Shown: in pieces, positions 21,781 through 31,937 of the stretch
How the letters are laid out: each line of letters opens with the position of its first letter
Position numbering within the stretch: position 1 is the first letter of the stretch
Source: Zingiber officinale
Lineage: Eukaryota > Streptophyta > Magnoliopsida > Zingiberales > Zingiberaceae
Assembly: GCF_018446385.1 (NCBI RefSeq)
Contig: NC_056003.1
Location: 18,597,198-18,661,197 of the forward strand
Length of the DNA stretch: 64,000 bases
Reading direction: 5' to 3'
The notes under the pieces: generated by a model
What the model was told of the DNA's origin: nothing
Seen by the model: the letters and a program-made list of their open reading frames with translations, nothing else
Database searches by the model: none
Position numbers and translations under genes: made by a program

Positions 21781-24700
21781 ACAGGCATGCACCGAGGGGG
21801 AGCATCCAACAACATGGTTCGTAGATAGTGGATGTTCTAAGCATATGACGGGGGATTCATCAAAATTTTCATCATTTAGACACAAAAGTAAAGGTACCGT
21901 TTCTTTTGGTAATAGTGGTGAGTTAAAAGTTGTAGGAATATGAGATATTAAAATTTCCCAAAAATTTGTTATAAAAAATGTACTATTAATGAAAGGCATG
22001 GTCTTTAATCTTTTAAGTGTTAGTCAACTATGTGATTCGGATTATGGAGTTGAGTTCAACTCATCTCAATGTCTAATCAAGTATAGTGAACTAAACACCA
22101 ATATTCTCATAGGCCATAGAAGAGAGAATATTTATCAAGTTGAACTATTTGGTACTATTAATGTGTTTGCTAAGTGTCTCATGTCCAAAGAAGAGGAGAC
22201 GTGGCTTTGGCACCGGAGACTCGCTCACACCAACATGAAGAATATCAAAAACCTTTCAAAGAAGGAGTTGGTGCAAGGATTGCCAAAGTTGAAGTTTCAA
22301 AAAGACAAAATATGTGATGCATGTCAAATGGGTAAGCAAACCAAAGCTACTCATAAAGGTAAAAATGTTGTAAGTACCTCAAAAGCTTTGGAGCTCATTC
22401 ACATGGATTTAGTTTATAGTAGTAAATATATTTCTTTAAATGGTATTAGATATTGCTTTGTGATTGTGGATGATTACACTAGATATACATGGGTATTTTT
22501 CTTGAAACATAAGGATCAAACTCTAGATACCTTGATTGCTTTTTGTAATAGAGTAGAAAATGAAAAGGCTCATAAGATAGACAATATAAGAAGTGATCAT
22601 GGAGGTGAGTTTGAAAATGATAGATTCACCACTTTTTGTATATAAAAAGGATATAAACATGAATTTTCCACCCCTAGGACTCCTCAACAAAACGGAGTTG
22701 TTGAGAGGAAAAATAGGGTTTTACAAGAGGCCGCTCGGAGCATGTTAAATGAATATTCACTTCATAGCTTCCTATGGGCCGAAGTAATTAATACGGCATG
22801 TTATGTGCAAAATCGAACATTAATATATAGGTTTCTAGGAAAAACACCTCATGAGTTGTGGTTTGGTAAACCACCTACAATTAAGCATCTTAGAGTGTTT
22901 AGGTGTAAGGTCTATATTCTAAACACCAAAGATCACTTGGGAAAGTTTTCCGCTAAGGCGGATGAGGGGATCCTTGTAGGTTACTCAAGTCATAGCAAGG
23001 CGTACCGAATTTACAACAAAAGATCAAAATTAGTTGAAGAATCACTAAATGTTGTCTTTGAAGAAAATCCTTCTTTGAACTCTATAAGAACAAACGATGA
23101 AGAAATATGTTTTGAGTTAGAGAAGTTAACATTGGATGGAGTAGATCATCAAGGTCAAGAATGTGATGGTGAGAAGAATGAATCCTTGCCACTTGAACCC
23201 GAAATTATAATAAATCAAGAATCAAGACCTACTGGGATTCATGTAAATTATCCCTTAGATCAAGTAGTAGGAGACATCACTCAAGGAGTGAGAACTCGAT
23301 CTTACTTTAGAAATGAAGGAAGTCAAGTCGCCTTGATATCTCAAATAGAACCAAAAACCATTGATGATGCCTTGGTTGATCCCGATTGGATTTTAGCAAT
23401 GCAAGATGAACTATCTCAATTTGAGAGAAGTCAAGTTTGAGATTTAGTTCCTAGGCGTACAAACAAATCGATTATTGATACAAAATGGGTCTTTAGAAAC
23501 AAACTTGATGATAAGGGGATAGTTGTGAGAAACAAAGCTAGATTGGTTGCTAGGGGTTTCAATCAAGTAGAAGGGTTAGACTATGATGAAACTTATGCAC
23601 CCGTAGCAAAATTGGAGTCAATTAGGATGATGTTGGCATTTGTCGCCCACAAGGGGTTCAAATTGTACCAAATGGATGTAAAATCAGTATTTTTGAATGG
23701 TGTTATAAAAGAAGAAGTATATGTTGAGCAACCACCGGGGTTTGAAAATTTGGAGTATCCAAATCATGTATATAAACTTAAAAAGGCCTTACATGGGATA
23801 AAACAAGCTCCCTGGGCTTGGTATGAACGATTGTCAACATTTCTAGTATCAAAAGGGTTTCATAGAGGAAAAATTGATCCCACTTTATTCTTGAAAAATA
23901 GTAATAATGATATGTTTGTGGCCCAAGTATATGTAGATGACATTATTTGTGGTTCTACAAATAAAGATTATTTAAATGAATTCATTAATCACATGGAGAG
24001 TGAATTTGAAATGAGTTTGGTTGGTGAATTGACATTTTTCCTAGGGTTACAAATTAAGCAAACAAAAGAAGGCATTTACATTCATCAATCTAAATACGTC
24101 AAAGAGCTCTTTAAGAAATTTGGAATGGAAAATGCAAAGGAAATATCTACTCTCATGGCCACTAGTACTAAATTGGATAAAGATGTTGAGGGGAAAGAAG
24201 TTGACTCTAAGGTGTATCGTAGTGCTATAGGGAGTCTTCTCTATCTTACGGCTAGTAGACCCGACATACTTTTTACCGTAGGTATATGTGCACGGTATCA
24301 ATCTTGTGCCAAGGAGTTACATTTGAGTGTCGTTAAGCGAATTCTTCGTTATCTCAAGGGGACTCAAAATGTTGATCTTTGGTATCCTAGAACCGAAACT
24401 TTTGACCTAGTGGGCTATACCGATTCTGATTATGCCGGATGCAAATTGAATCACAAAAGTATGAGTGGTAGTTGTCAATATCTAGAGTCCTCTTTGGTAA
24501 GTTGGTCAAGTAGAAAACAACATTGTGTAGCTCTCTCCATAATCGAAGCGGAATATATTGCCATGGTAGAGTGTGTATCACAATTATTGTGGATGACTCA
24601 TACTCTAGAGGACTATAACTTACTTATAACAATGTTCAAGTTCTTTGTGATAATGTGAGTACAATCAACTTGACCAAAAATCTCGTTCATCATTCAAGAA

Positions 24701-24873
24701 CGAAACACATAGAGGTTAAATATCATTTTATTCGTGATCATGTCACTCGAGGTGATATCATTTTAAATTATGTTGGATCAAAATCAAACTTAGCCGATAT
24801 CTTCACTAAACCTCTTCCCGAAGTTGAATTTAGCTTTCTTAGAAGGGAATTGGGAATGTGTTGTATTGATTAA
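21781..24873 (+). pseudogene. Sirevirus D pol: protease, integrase, reverse transcriptase, RNase H
   Basis: The protease motif FVDSGCSKHMTG lies near 21820. GAG-pre-integrase and the integrase zinc region are at 22195-22340 (WHRRLAHTNM, CDACQMGKQTKA). The integrase core has Asp in HMDLVY and RSDHGGEF and Glu in NGVVERKNR. Reverse transcriptase runs from about 23440 to 24200 ([17 protein letters not shown] at about 23928-23945). RNase H shows DSDYAG and EAEYIA, and the tail (24655-24873) ends FTKPLPEVEF. Breaks include TGA at about 21942 and 23438, TAA at about 22643, and frameshifts near 21775 and 24650. The 377-codon RT/RNase H part (23525-24658) is otherwise open. The normal role is copying the element's RNA into DNA and integrating it. 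Confidence 0.92.
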
Positions 24874-25386
24874 ATCACATCCTCCATGATCACTTCATAG
24901 GTAGAGTTCTTTAAGTTTTATTCACCTTAACATAGCATCTCACAAGAACATGGATTGTCCTCTTAATATGATTTAGATGGGGTGAGAGGTTAGGGGCATT
25001 TATCTTGGTCATGATGCTTGTTATGATGTATTATTTTGGTCAAGAAAAGTGGTTTTCATATGAAACATTCATTTGTCCAATCATAGGGAAAGCACGTGAA
25101 CAAATCATGTGCGCGTTGCCCTACGATTATGATTGGAAATTTTTAAACTCACCATAGGCACCATACTTATTTTTGAAACCTTGATAAGACTCACTCGAAT
25201 CATTGATGTTTTCAACAATTTTTAATTTTGTGTAAATCTTGTCTAGGGAGTGTCACTTTTTGTCAACCTTTATTTTTCCTTGATAATATGAGACATAAAT
25301 AGTATTTACACCAAATTTCATGATTTTTAGAGGAATATACAATTATTTGTGCATTTCCAAAACTTGGATCTGAAAGGTTTTCAGAA
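24874..25386 (+). other. Spacer between pol and the repeat block of Sirevirus D
   Basis: Non-coding sequence following the pol stop. It is AT-rich with no ORF of note and no clear motif. It probably forms the intergenic part upstream of the third ORF. Confidence 0.6.
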
Positions 25387-25404
25387 ATGCAGAAATATCA
25401 GACT

Positions 25405-25800
25405 TCCCAATCGATCGGTCGAGCGATTGGGAGGTTCACATTTCACTCCAGAGAGCATCTGAATCAATCAATGGATCGATTCAGATCATTTGGATCGATC
25501 AATGGATCGATTGCAACGCACTTTCGTTTAACCACAGAACGCGTACTCGAGTTTTTCCAGAAGGCATCTGAATCGATCAATGGATCGATTCAGACCATTC
25601 CAATCGATCAATGGATCGATTGGGACGCTCTTTCGATTTTCACAGAAGGCATTTTAATCGATCAATGGATCGCTTCATCCCATTTGAATCGATCATTGGA
25701 TCGATTGAGACGCCTGTTCAAATTCTCACAGAAGCGTCGTGAATCGATTGACTGATCGATTCACTTGTACTCAATCGATCGGTCGATCGATTGAGAATTT
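25405..25800 (+). repeat. ATCGAT-palindrome array inside Sirevirus D
   Basis: Units built on aatcgatcaatggatcgatt recur about ten times, in pairs. The spacing of the flanking text is 85 bp where it can be measured (cagaaggcat at 25558 and 25643), with an earlier degenerate unit at 25449. This matches the 85-bp period of the repeat in the element's own LTRs, although the text differs. The ORF 25387-25755 is open only because of the repeat. Confidence 0.85.
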
Positions 25801-26051
25801 AAAACCCATCTTAAACCCCTGAATCCATTGGTTCTCGAATCGATCCGCTTATTCTCATCTCTTCCTTTTCTCTCTCTCGACCCTGTCTTGCCCTAGGCGA
25901 TTTTCCAGGCGACTCCTTCGTCTGCCTCGCTCGTTCACTCCGACGTGCTTCTCCGGCGAAGGGGAGTTCTTCCACTTCTCTTCCGGTTCTGCTCCTTCTC
26001 TCTCGACGTACTGGGCAGCCTCTTTTCCTCGTCTCCGCGTCCTCACACAAC

Positions 26052-27598
26052 ATGCAGTCTCAAAACCCTAACCCTAAGTAAATTTCTTTGCTCTCTTCTT
26101 ATTTTTTTTGGGTTTTTGCTCTTATATTTGACCTAATCTATATGTGTCTTGTGTGTCTTTGTGCATTGCATTATCCCTCATGCATTGCATTATCTGCATT
26201 GCCCTTGCATTTTTGCATATCCTTCCCTATTGCACTGCCAAACCGTGTGCCACCTCTTGTGTTTTTTTTTCTATCTCACAGAAAGAAACAAAAGGTTCAT
26301 GAATCGGGCGAAGGATCGTCTGTACCTTCCTCACGTCCTCAACCTCCTACTGATCCGAGATTCCCAAATGCTGCAATGCAACAAGCCTTTAGCAAAAACA
26401 CCTTCAAACTTATAACCCCTAGATCAGTTGATTTGCAATACTATAGGACATCTTGTTTTGATACCTATAATCGGTTCAAGCATTATAAACTTGACTCTTT
26501 GTTAACCTGTGAGCGGGATGTCAATGTAGGTCTTGTCTTCGAATTTTATAATAATTTGCACACTTCTGATGGTGTAAATTATCGCACTCGTGATGCGAAA
26601 CGGAGCTTGGACTTCTCCTATGAGATTCTTCGATCTTTCCTTGACTGTCTACCATCCAACAATGATTTTTTCTTTTATCCCACTCTTCCCGATGAGCTGC
26701 CTCCACCTTTTGAGCATATCAGCATTGCATCCATGCATCAGTTTCTTTTTGGTCATCCTCGTCCGGATGGACCAAATGCTCAAATCACTAAATTTTCTTC
26801 GCTTGAGTTGTCGGCTGAAAACAACGCCTTGTTTAAAGTGATCATCAACTGCCTTTTCTCCATTGTTTCTCGTGCCTTAGCCGCTCTGCGACCTCCTCAC
26901 ATGTTTGCCCTCTATGCCATTCGTCATTCCCTTGACATCAACATCGCTTTGAACATCTTTCATTGCATCATTCATTTTACCCAGCCCGTGCAGCAGACGA
27001 TCCATATGCCTTTCGGGCATCTTATCACAGATTGGCTGGAATCCCAAAAGATAGATGTCTCCCGGGGATGGTTGGAGCACATGACTGTGGCTTATTCTTG
27101 GATTTCTTCCCGCTCCTTCACGAAGACGGGCTTAGTTGGTGGTCCAGCGGGAGTTCGATGGCGCGATGGACGTGCTTTTGGTGAGGGACCCAGGGCTCGC
27201 CGCAGGGGGATGCACAGGCATTGGTTCCTGCGGCAGATGATGCTGAGGAGGATATCCCCAAGCCAGCTTCTCCGACATTTGAGGAGACTGTCGACACTCG
27301 CCTGGAGGAGCTGACCATGGAGGTAGCCGACCTGCGTTCCATGATGGAGACCATGGTCCATCGACAAACTTCGATGCAGGCGACTATGGATACATTAGTG
27401 GATTTAGTGAGCTCCTGGGTGACGGGTAATCCGTCTCAGTCTGCTCCCTCCACAGCTCTCGTTCCCCAGGCTGAGGATGCTACTGGTGCTGACTATGCGG
27501 TGGTTCCTGCTCCAGCTACTACTTCGGCTCCTCCTCCTGCTGCTGCTGATCCCCCTCCTTCGGGCGATGATCTTATCGAGTTTTATGTCTCTTTGTGA
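26052..27598 (+). pseudogene. Sirevirus D third ORF (envelope-like / plant transposon protein) with an intron
   Basis: The start ATG at 26052 encodes MQSQNPNP and runs into a stop unless spliced. Removing 26078-26281 (GT...AG, 204 bp, T-rich with a strong pyrimidine tract before the acceptor) joins the frame in phase to a 340-codon ORF beginning KKQKVHESGEG, a basic nuclear-signal-like string. The middle part resembles the plant transposon/envelope-like proteins encoded after pol in Sireviruses. After a frameshift near 27190 the reading continues at 27221-27598 with a likely coiled coil (RLEELTMEVADLRSMMETMV) and a Pro/Ala-rich tail ending in TGA. The function of such ORFs is not established, and no membrane segment is obvious in the part after splicing. 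Confidence 0.75.
26078..26281 (+). other. Predicted intron in the third ORF of Sirevirus D
   Basis: Donor GTAAATTT at 26078; acceptor preceded by ttttttttctatctcacag ending at 26281. Length 204 bp, T-rich. Exon 1 ends after two bases of a codon, and the first base of exon 2 completes a Lys codon in the frame that is open for the next 340 codons. Confidence 0.7.
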
Positions 27599-28005
27599 TC
27601 TGTTATTGTATGTCTTATGGATGGTTGTTATGGAGTCCTTATGTGAACTCTATTTTATTTTTGGATGTATGATATGCTACTTGTTCTATCTTTTCTTTTG
27701 TTTCTCCAATTCACGTGGTTATATTTTGTTGATATCTGTGTGGTTTAGGGGGAGTAATCCTTGGGTTTATTGTGTTTGCTTAGTACACATTTTGAGGGGG
27801 AGTTCTGTTTTTTTTTTATATTTGCCAAAGGGGGAGATATATGTTGAAGTTCATGCTAAATAAAATTTAAATTAAAACTCAAGTTTACTGTGTATGCTCA
27901 TACTTACTGCTTATGATTTTCAGCGTTGTTGCAATCATTATTTATCAATTGTACTATTATGGTATATTGGAAATTGGTCTAAACTTAAATAAATTATCAA
28001 ACATC
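27599..28005 (+). other. 3' non-coding region of Sirevirus D with repeated polypurine tracts
   Basis: Between ORF3 and the 3' LTR. GGGGGAGTAA (near 27750), GGGGGAGTTC (near 27797) and AAAGGGGGAGATAT (near 27829) repeat the purine tract found at the LTR edge. Multiple such tracts are a known Sirevirus trait. The ORF 27477-27863 is not coding. Confidence 0.7.
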
Positions 28006-28019
28006 AAAAAGGGGGAGAT
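28006..28019 (+). other. Polypurine tract of Sirevirus D
   Basis: AAAAAGGGGGAGAT lies immediately before the 3' LTR and is the expected plus-strand primer site. Confidence 0.85.
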
Positions 28020-29349
28020 TGTTGGTGCAATCATGCCCTGGAAGTTTCAATGTGTTGACAATTATTTAAGTTTAGGTTAATACGTTGGATCTAACATACA
28101 GTATAAGTTTGCAGGAGAAGTTCTTGCAAGTCGGAAGATCGGATGCAAGGCAAGAGAAGTCCAAGAAGGTCGAGGATCGGATTCTTGGCAGAAGAATCCT
28201 TGCAGGTCAGAAGACCTGATGCAAGGCAAGAGAAGTCCAAGAAGGTTGAGGACCGGATTCTTGGCAAAAGAAGTTCCTGCAGGTCATAAAGTTGGATGCA
28301 TGATCCCTCACGTATCAGAAATTGATTGGAAAATTGATTTAGACACAACTGTGAGAGAGAATGCCTCTGGATCGATCAGTCGATCGATTGGAAGGAAGCC
28401 AATCGATCGGCCGATCGACTGGGAAGGCTCTGCGCGAAGCACAGAGTGCTTCTGGATCGATCAGCCGATCGATTGGGGCAATCCAATTGATCGAGCGATC
28501 GATCCAGGAAGCTTCTGTACGAAGCACAGAATGCTTCTGGATCGATCAGCCGATTGATTGGGGCAATCCAATCGATCGAGTGGTCGATCCAGGAAGCCTC
28601 TGTGCGTAGCACAGATTTCCCTTGGATCGATCAGCCGATCGATTGAGGTTACTCAATCGATCGAGCGATCGATCCACAGAGCTGCGATCTCACGAGCAGT
28701 GGTCCGAATCGATTCAAGAATTGCACCGATCAATTCAAACTCAAGTGAAGCAATCTAAGCTGTTGATCGTGATGCGATGATTTCCAACGGATACTTATAA
28801 ATCGATCCAAATATAACTCCGATCGATTCACGGCAACGGCTACGTGAGAAACGGCTAGTTTTCTCAATGTTTAAAGGCATGAAAGAAAAAGAAAAGAGAT
28901 AAGAAAACAAAGAAATATTGTTCCATTGCTCTCCAAGGTCTCAACTCTCTCAAGTGCTCAAGATCTTCAAAAGGTGCTCAAGTTCAGAATCTCCCTCTCG
29001 CTACTTTCTTAAATCTCACGCAGCGAAGAAGAAGCCTTTCTAAAGTCTGTAATATTTCTTTTCTTCTTCATTGTGGTGAGTGTGATTCTTTACTTTGGAG
29101 ATAGAGGGTTGTAACTGTGTAAGGTTTCTCCACCTTCGGTGTGATTTCGAGAAGGAGAGTTTTTGATAGTGGAAGAGTGTGAGTGGTGTGGATCCTTGGA
29201 CTAGTCACCTCCTTGGGGAGGTGGATACCAAGTAAATATCCGAGTTAGCATTGCCTTCGAGTTTCCGCTGCGCAAAATCAAGTTGATCAAGAAAACGAAG
29301 TGAGTCATTCCCCCCCCCCCCCCCCCCTCTAGCTCAACCGATCCTAACA
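28020..29349 (+). repeat. 3' LTR of Sirevirus D
   Basis: A 1330-bp copy of the 5' LTR. It is longer by a 29-bp block near 28645 that holds one more palindrome pair, and by a longer C-run (about 18 against 10) near 29310. Both differences are of the slippage or repeat-recombination type. Confidence 0.93.
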
Positions 29350-29365
29350 GTAAAGAGGTTGAATG

Positions 29366-29995
29366 CAATGTTATCAAAATCGCGAGTGAACTCGTAAAAT
29401 CGTACAAAATCGCGAGTTTACTTATGAAAATCAAGTGAAATTGTGATAAAATCATGTATTAAAGTAAAATCGGAGCAAAATCATAAAATCGAATCAAAAT
29501 CATAAAATCGGATCAAAATCGTAAAATCGCATTTAAACTTGTAAAAACATGATTTTTGAGATAATTTTATCGATTTTGTGTCATAAATAAAATGGAACTA
29601 TTTTGGACAAAATGATATCATTTTGGGATGATTTTAGATTTGCATTTGTCTATGAATGATTAATATTAATTTGTTATCTTGTGTTTTATTTATCTTTAGA
29701 TTTAAGTTTAGACTTGAATTTATGTTTATATTGTATTTTCATGGTAAGTATTTGGTTGTTTAAAAGTTTAAATATGAGTAGTTTATGATTATATGAATTA
29801 AAATATTCTATATGTAGATTTATGTTATAATTTGGATTAAAATATTTAATGATCAATTAAAAATAATATATCATGTTTCTTTTAAAATTGATTTAAAGTA
29901 TGATGTAAAATCTTACGATTTTATGATTCGATTTTACGATCCGATTTTATAACTGCTCTAACGATTTTACCTAAACTCTCGATTTTGACAGCACT
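29366..29995. mobile_element. Mutator-like MITE inserted in copia element B
   Basis: The ends carry imperfect inverted repeats of about 33 bp: ATGTTATCAAAATCGCGAG at the left and, as reverse complement, AGTGCTGTCAAAATCGAGAG at the right. Flanks are GGTTGAATG (29357-29365) and TGTTGAATA (29996-30004), 7 of 9 matching, as for a 9-bp Mutator-type duplication. The copia RNase H reading of element B resumes directly after the right flank. The interior is rich in aaaatcg/cgatttta and has no transposase. Confidence 0.7.
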
Positions 29996-30004
29996 TGTTG
30001 AATA

Positions 30005-30060
30005 ACTACGACAATTCTTAGAAGATATTTCGAGATGGTCAATACCTGTACCAACAATTT
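30005..30060 (+). pseudogene. Tail of copia element B RNase H
   Basis: Translation gives LRQFLEDISRW and PVPTICI, the copia RNase H region that normally follows the EVEWL segment split by the MITE. A stop replaces Trp at the junction. The fragment ends where a different LTR-like sequence begins. Confidence 0.7.
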
Positions 30061-30350
30061 GCATACTATTGGATCGTGAAGAACGCCAGAGGGAGGGGTG
30101 AATAGCGATTGTCGAAAATAGAGATAGAATTAAAGTGCGCAGTGGAAGAGAAAAATGAAAACAACGCTAACAAACTAAGTTTTACTTGGTTCGGAGCCTT
30201 CGTCGATTCCTACTCCAAGGTCCGCACTTGTTGAGTGCTTTCGTTGGGCAATCCACTAATAATTCGCAAATCTTTACAAGAGGAATACAACGGATCTATA
30301 ATTTAAGAGTAGAAATAAACAAATATACCAATAACTTCTCAAAGATCTGG
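30061..30350 (-). repeat. Truncated LTR fragment, minus orientation
   Basis: The left edge (tattggatcgtgaagaacgc, then cagagggaggggtgaatag) is the reverse complement of a typical copia LTR end with a tattcaccc tract. It is cut at the right, where the gypsy LTR begins. No partner copy lies in the window. Confidence 0.4.
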
Positions 30351-30537
30351 AACCCAACTCTCCCTCTTTCTCTACTCTTTACATTATCTCTTTTCTTCAC
30401 TCTCTCTTTTCCAATTAACCTTCAATTGTCTAGATAGCTCGCTGTTCAATGTTAACTAGTGCTTAATCAATAGTCCTTGTGGATTTAATATCTTTTGTAT
30501 TACTGACAATGTAACCGTGCACTTACGGTTCATAACA
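30351..30537 (+). repeat. Remnant of the 5' LTR of gypsy element E
   Basis: About 187 bp matching 38229-38420, including attgtctagatag, gttaactagtgcttaatcaa and a terminal ataaca. The upstream rest of the LTR is missing. Confidence 0.8.
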
Positions 30538-30543
30538 AGTTTT

Positions 30544-30560
30544 TGACGCCGTTGCCGGGA
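30544..30560 (+). other. Primer binding site of gypsy element E
   Basis: TGACGCCGTTGCCGGGA differs by one base from TGGCGCCGTTGCCGGGG-type sites complementary to Asp tRNA, as used by Athila/Tat elements (the final base also varies). It lies six bases after the LTR end. Confidence 0.75.
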
Positions 30561-30801
30561 ATTATTTTCGATTAACATTAGTTTATCAACATATGAGTTA
30601 TTCTAGACTTATTAATAGGTTTATCATTTATTTTTCTATTTTTATTTCTGCATTTACTTTTCTTGTTATTAGCTTTTAGTTCAGTTTTTTTTCCTTCCCT
30701 TAATTTCTGCACTTTTCTTTCCTATAATTTAAATTCTGTATTTTCTTTCTTGCCTTTAATTCTTCATTTTTATTTTTTCTCATAATTGTTTTTTAGATAC
30801 C

Positions 30802-31677
30802 ATGAGCACTAACATGTCATGTAGGCCTTTAAGAGACTTTTCTGCACCCATTTATGCTAGATTTGTGTCTCTCATTGTGCAGCCTCATATTGAAGCAGAA
30901 AGTTTCCAACTAGACCCAGAGTTAATTGCTATGATACAAGATTATAAATTTAGAGGAGAAGTATCAGAAAGCCCTTATCTACACCTTGAGACATTTCTAG
31001 AGCTTTTTGATATAGTGAACTGTGAAGGAGTACCAGTAGATGCAGTTTAATTGATAGCATTTCCTTTCAGTATCAAGGATAAAACAAGGACTTGATTATA
31101 TTCCCTCCGTCATCAAAGTATTACGTGTTGGAAATAATTGGAGCAGAAATTTTTGAATCACTTTTTCCCTCCAAGTAGAACAGTTTACATGAGGAATTAC
31201 ATCACAAATTTTGCTCAAGCAGATGGAGAATCATTATTTGAAGCATGGGATAGATTCAAGAGTCTACAAAGATAGTGCCCTTATCATGGTTTTGAAAAAT
31301 GACTGACTCTACACATATTCTATAGACGAATTTCTTTCTCAGACAAGAGTTTATTGGATTCATCAGCTGGAGGGTCCTTTATGAACAAAAGTGTGGATGA
31401 AGCATATACATTAATTGATCAAGTGACATTGAACCTCCAAGAATGGTCAGATAAAAGCTAGATGGATTCTACCCTGATAGTTCCAAAAGTGCAAGCCATG
31501 AAGGTAGAAGAGCTTGTCAAACAAATTGCAATTCAACCATCCAAGAATTTTGAAAATCACAAGTCACAGAATGAGGGGTTCAAACAGTTGGAGGTAAAGA
31601 TTGATAACATAGTTTCAAAATGGTTCAAACATGACCTCCATCCTACACAAATAAGATCCAGTGAATACTGAAATGAT
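30802..31677 (+). pseudogene. Broken Athila-like gag of element E
   Basis: It begins MSTNMSCRPLRDFSAP and stays open to 31050 with the HLETFLELFDIVN segment typical of the Athila gag N-domain. After the stop the reading continues, with changes of frame, through FFPPSRTVY, ESLFEAWDRFKSLQ and SAGGSFMNKSVDEAYTLID, all hallmarks of this gag family. The last open part (31462-31671) is polar and helical. Gag normally forms the intracellular particle. At least four stops break it here. Confidence 0.78.
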
Positions 31678-31937
31678 ATTAAGTTGAGAAGTGGCATGAA
31701 TCATGAAGAACTTATGGAGGACTTGTATAGAATTGAGGAGAAGAATAATAGAAGACCACAAAAACTCAGTTCCATTACTCCAGAAAGTGCCCAATGGCCA
31801 CAAGTACCTTTCCCTCAACGGTTGATCACACCATCACTAGACAAATAAGTTGAATCTCCGCCACAAATTCAAATGGACTATAGGAAAATGAAAGATCAAT
31901 CCTCCCCAAAACCCCACTAAGGGTTCCTTTTCCACAA

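Larger units (their letters stand above)
18769..29349 (+). mobile_element. Full-length Sirevirus-type Ty1/copia retrotransposon D
   Basis: A 10.6-kb element with LTRs at 18769-20062 and 28020-29349 and a perfect target duplication GTAAA (18764-18768 and 29350-29354). Order: LTR, initiator-Met primer binding site, gag, protease-integrase-RT-RNase H, a tandem-repeat spacer, an envelope-like third ORF, several polypurine tracts, LTR. The long gag, extra ORF after pol and multiple GGGGGAG tracts are Sirevirus traits. LTRs differ by roughly 3-5% by eye plus a 29-bp indel, so it is older than element A. Gag and pol carry several stops and frameshifts, but the RT active site YVDD is intact. Confidence 0.95.
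13510..30060 (+). mobile_element. Old Ty1/copia element B, split by three later insertions
   Basis: Copia gag-pol remnants run left to right from about 14105 to 17303, 18405-18768, 29350-29365 and 30005-30060. The gaps hold a solo LTR (17304-18404), a full-length Sirevirus (18769-29349) and a Mutator-like MITE (29366-29995). Each is bounded by a target duplication, and the copia reading continues across each of them. The element is heavily mutated: the zinc knuckle has lost a cysteine, the protease DSG is altered, and there are many stops. Its 3' end is cut at about 30060 by another LTR fragment, so no 3' LTR is present. Confidence 0.85.

Noticed and set aside
25387-25755. 122-codon ORF upstream of ORF3
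   Set aside because: Translation is only repeated SINGS/DQWID-like text from the ATCGAT array.
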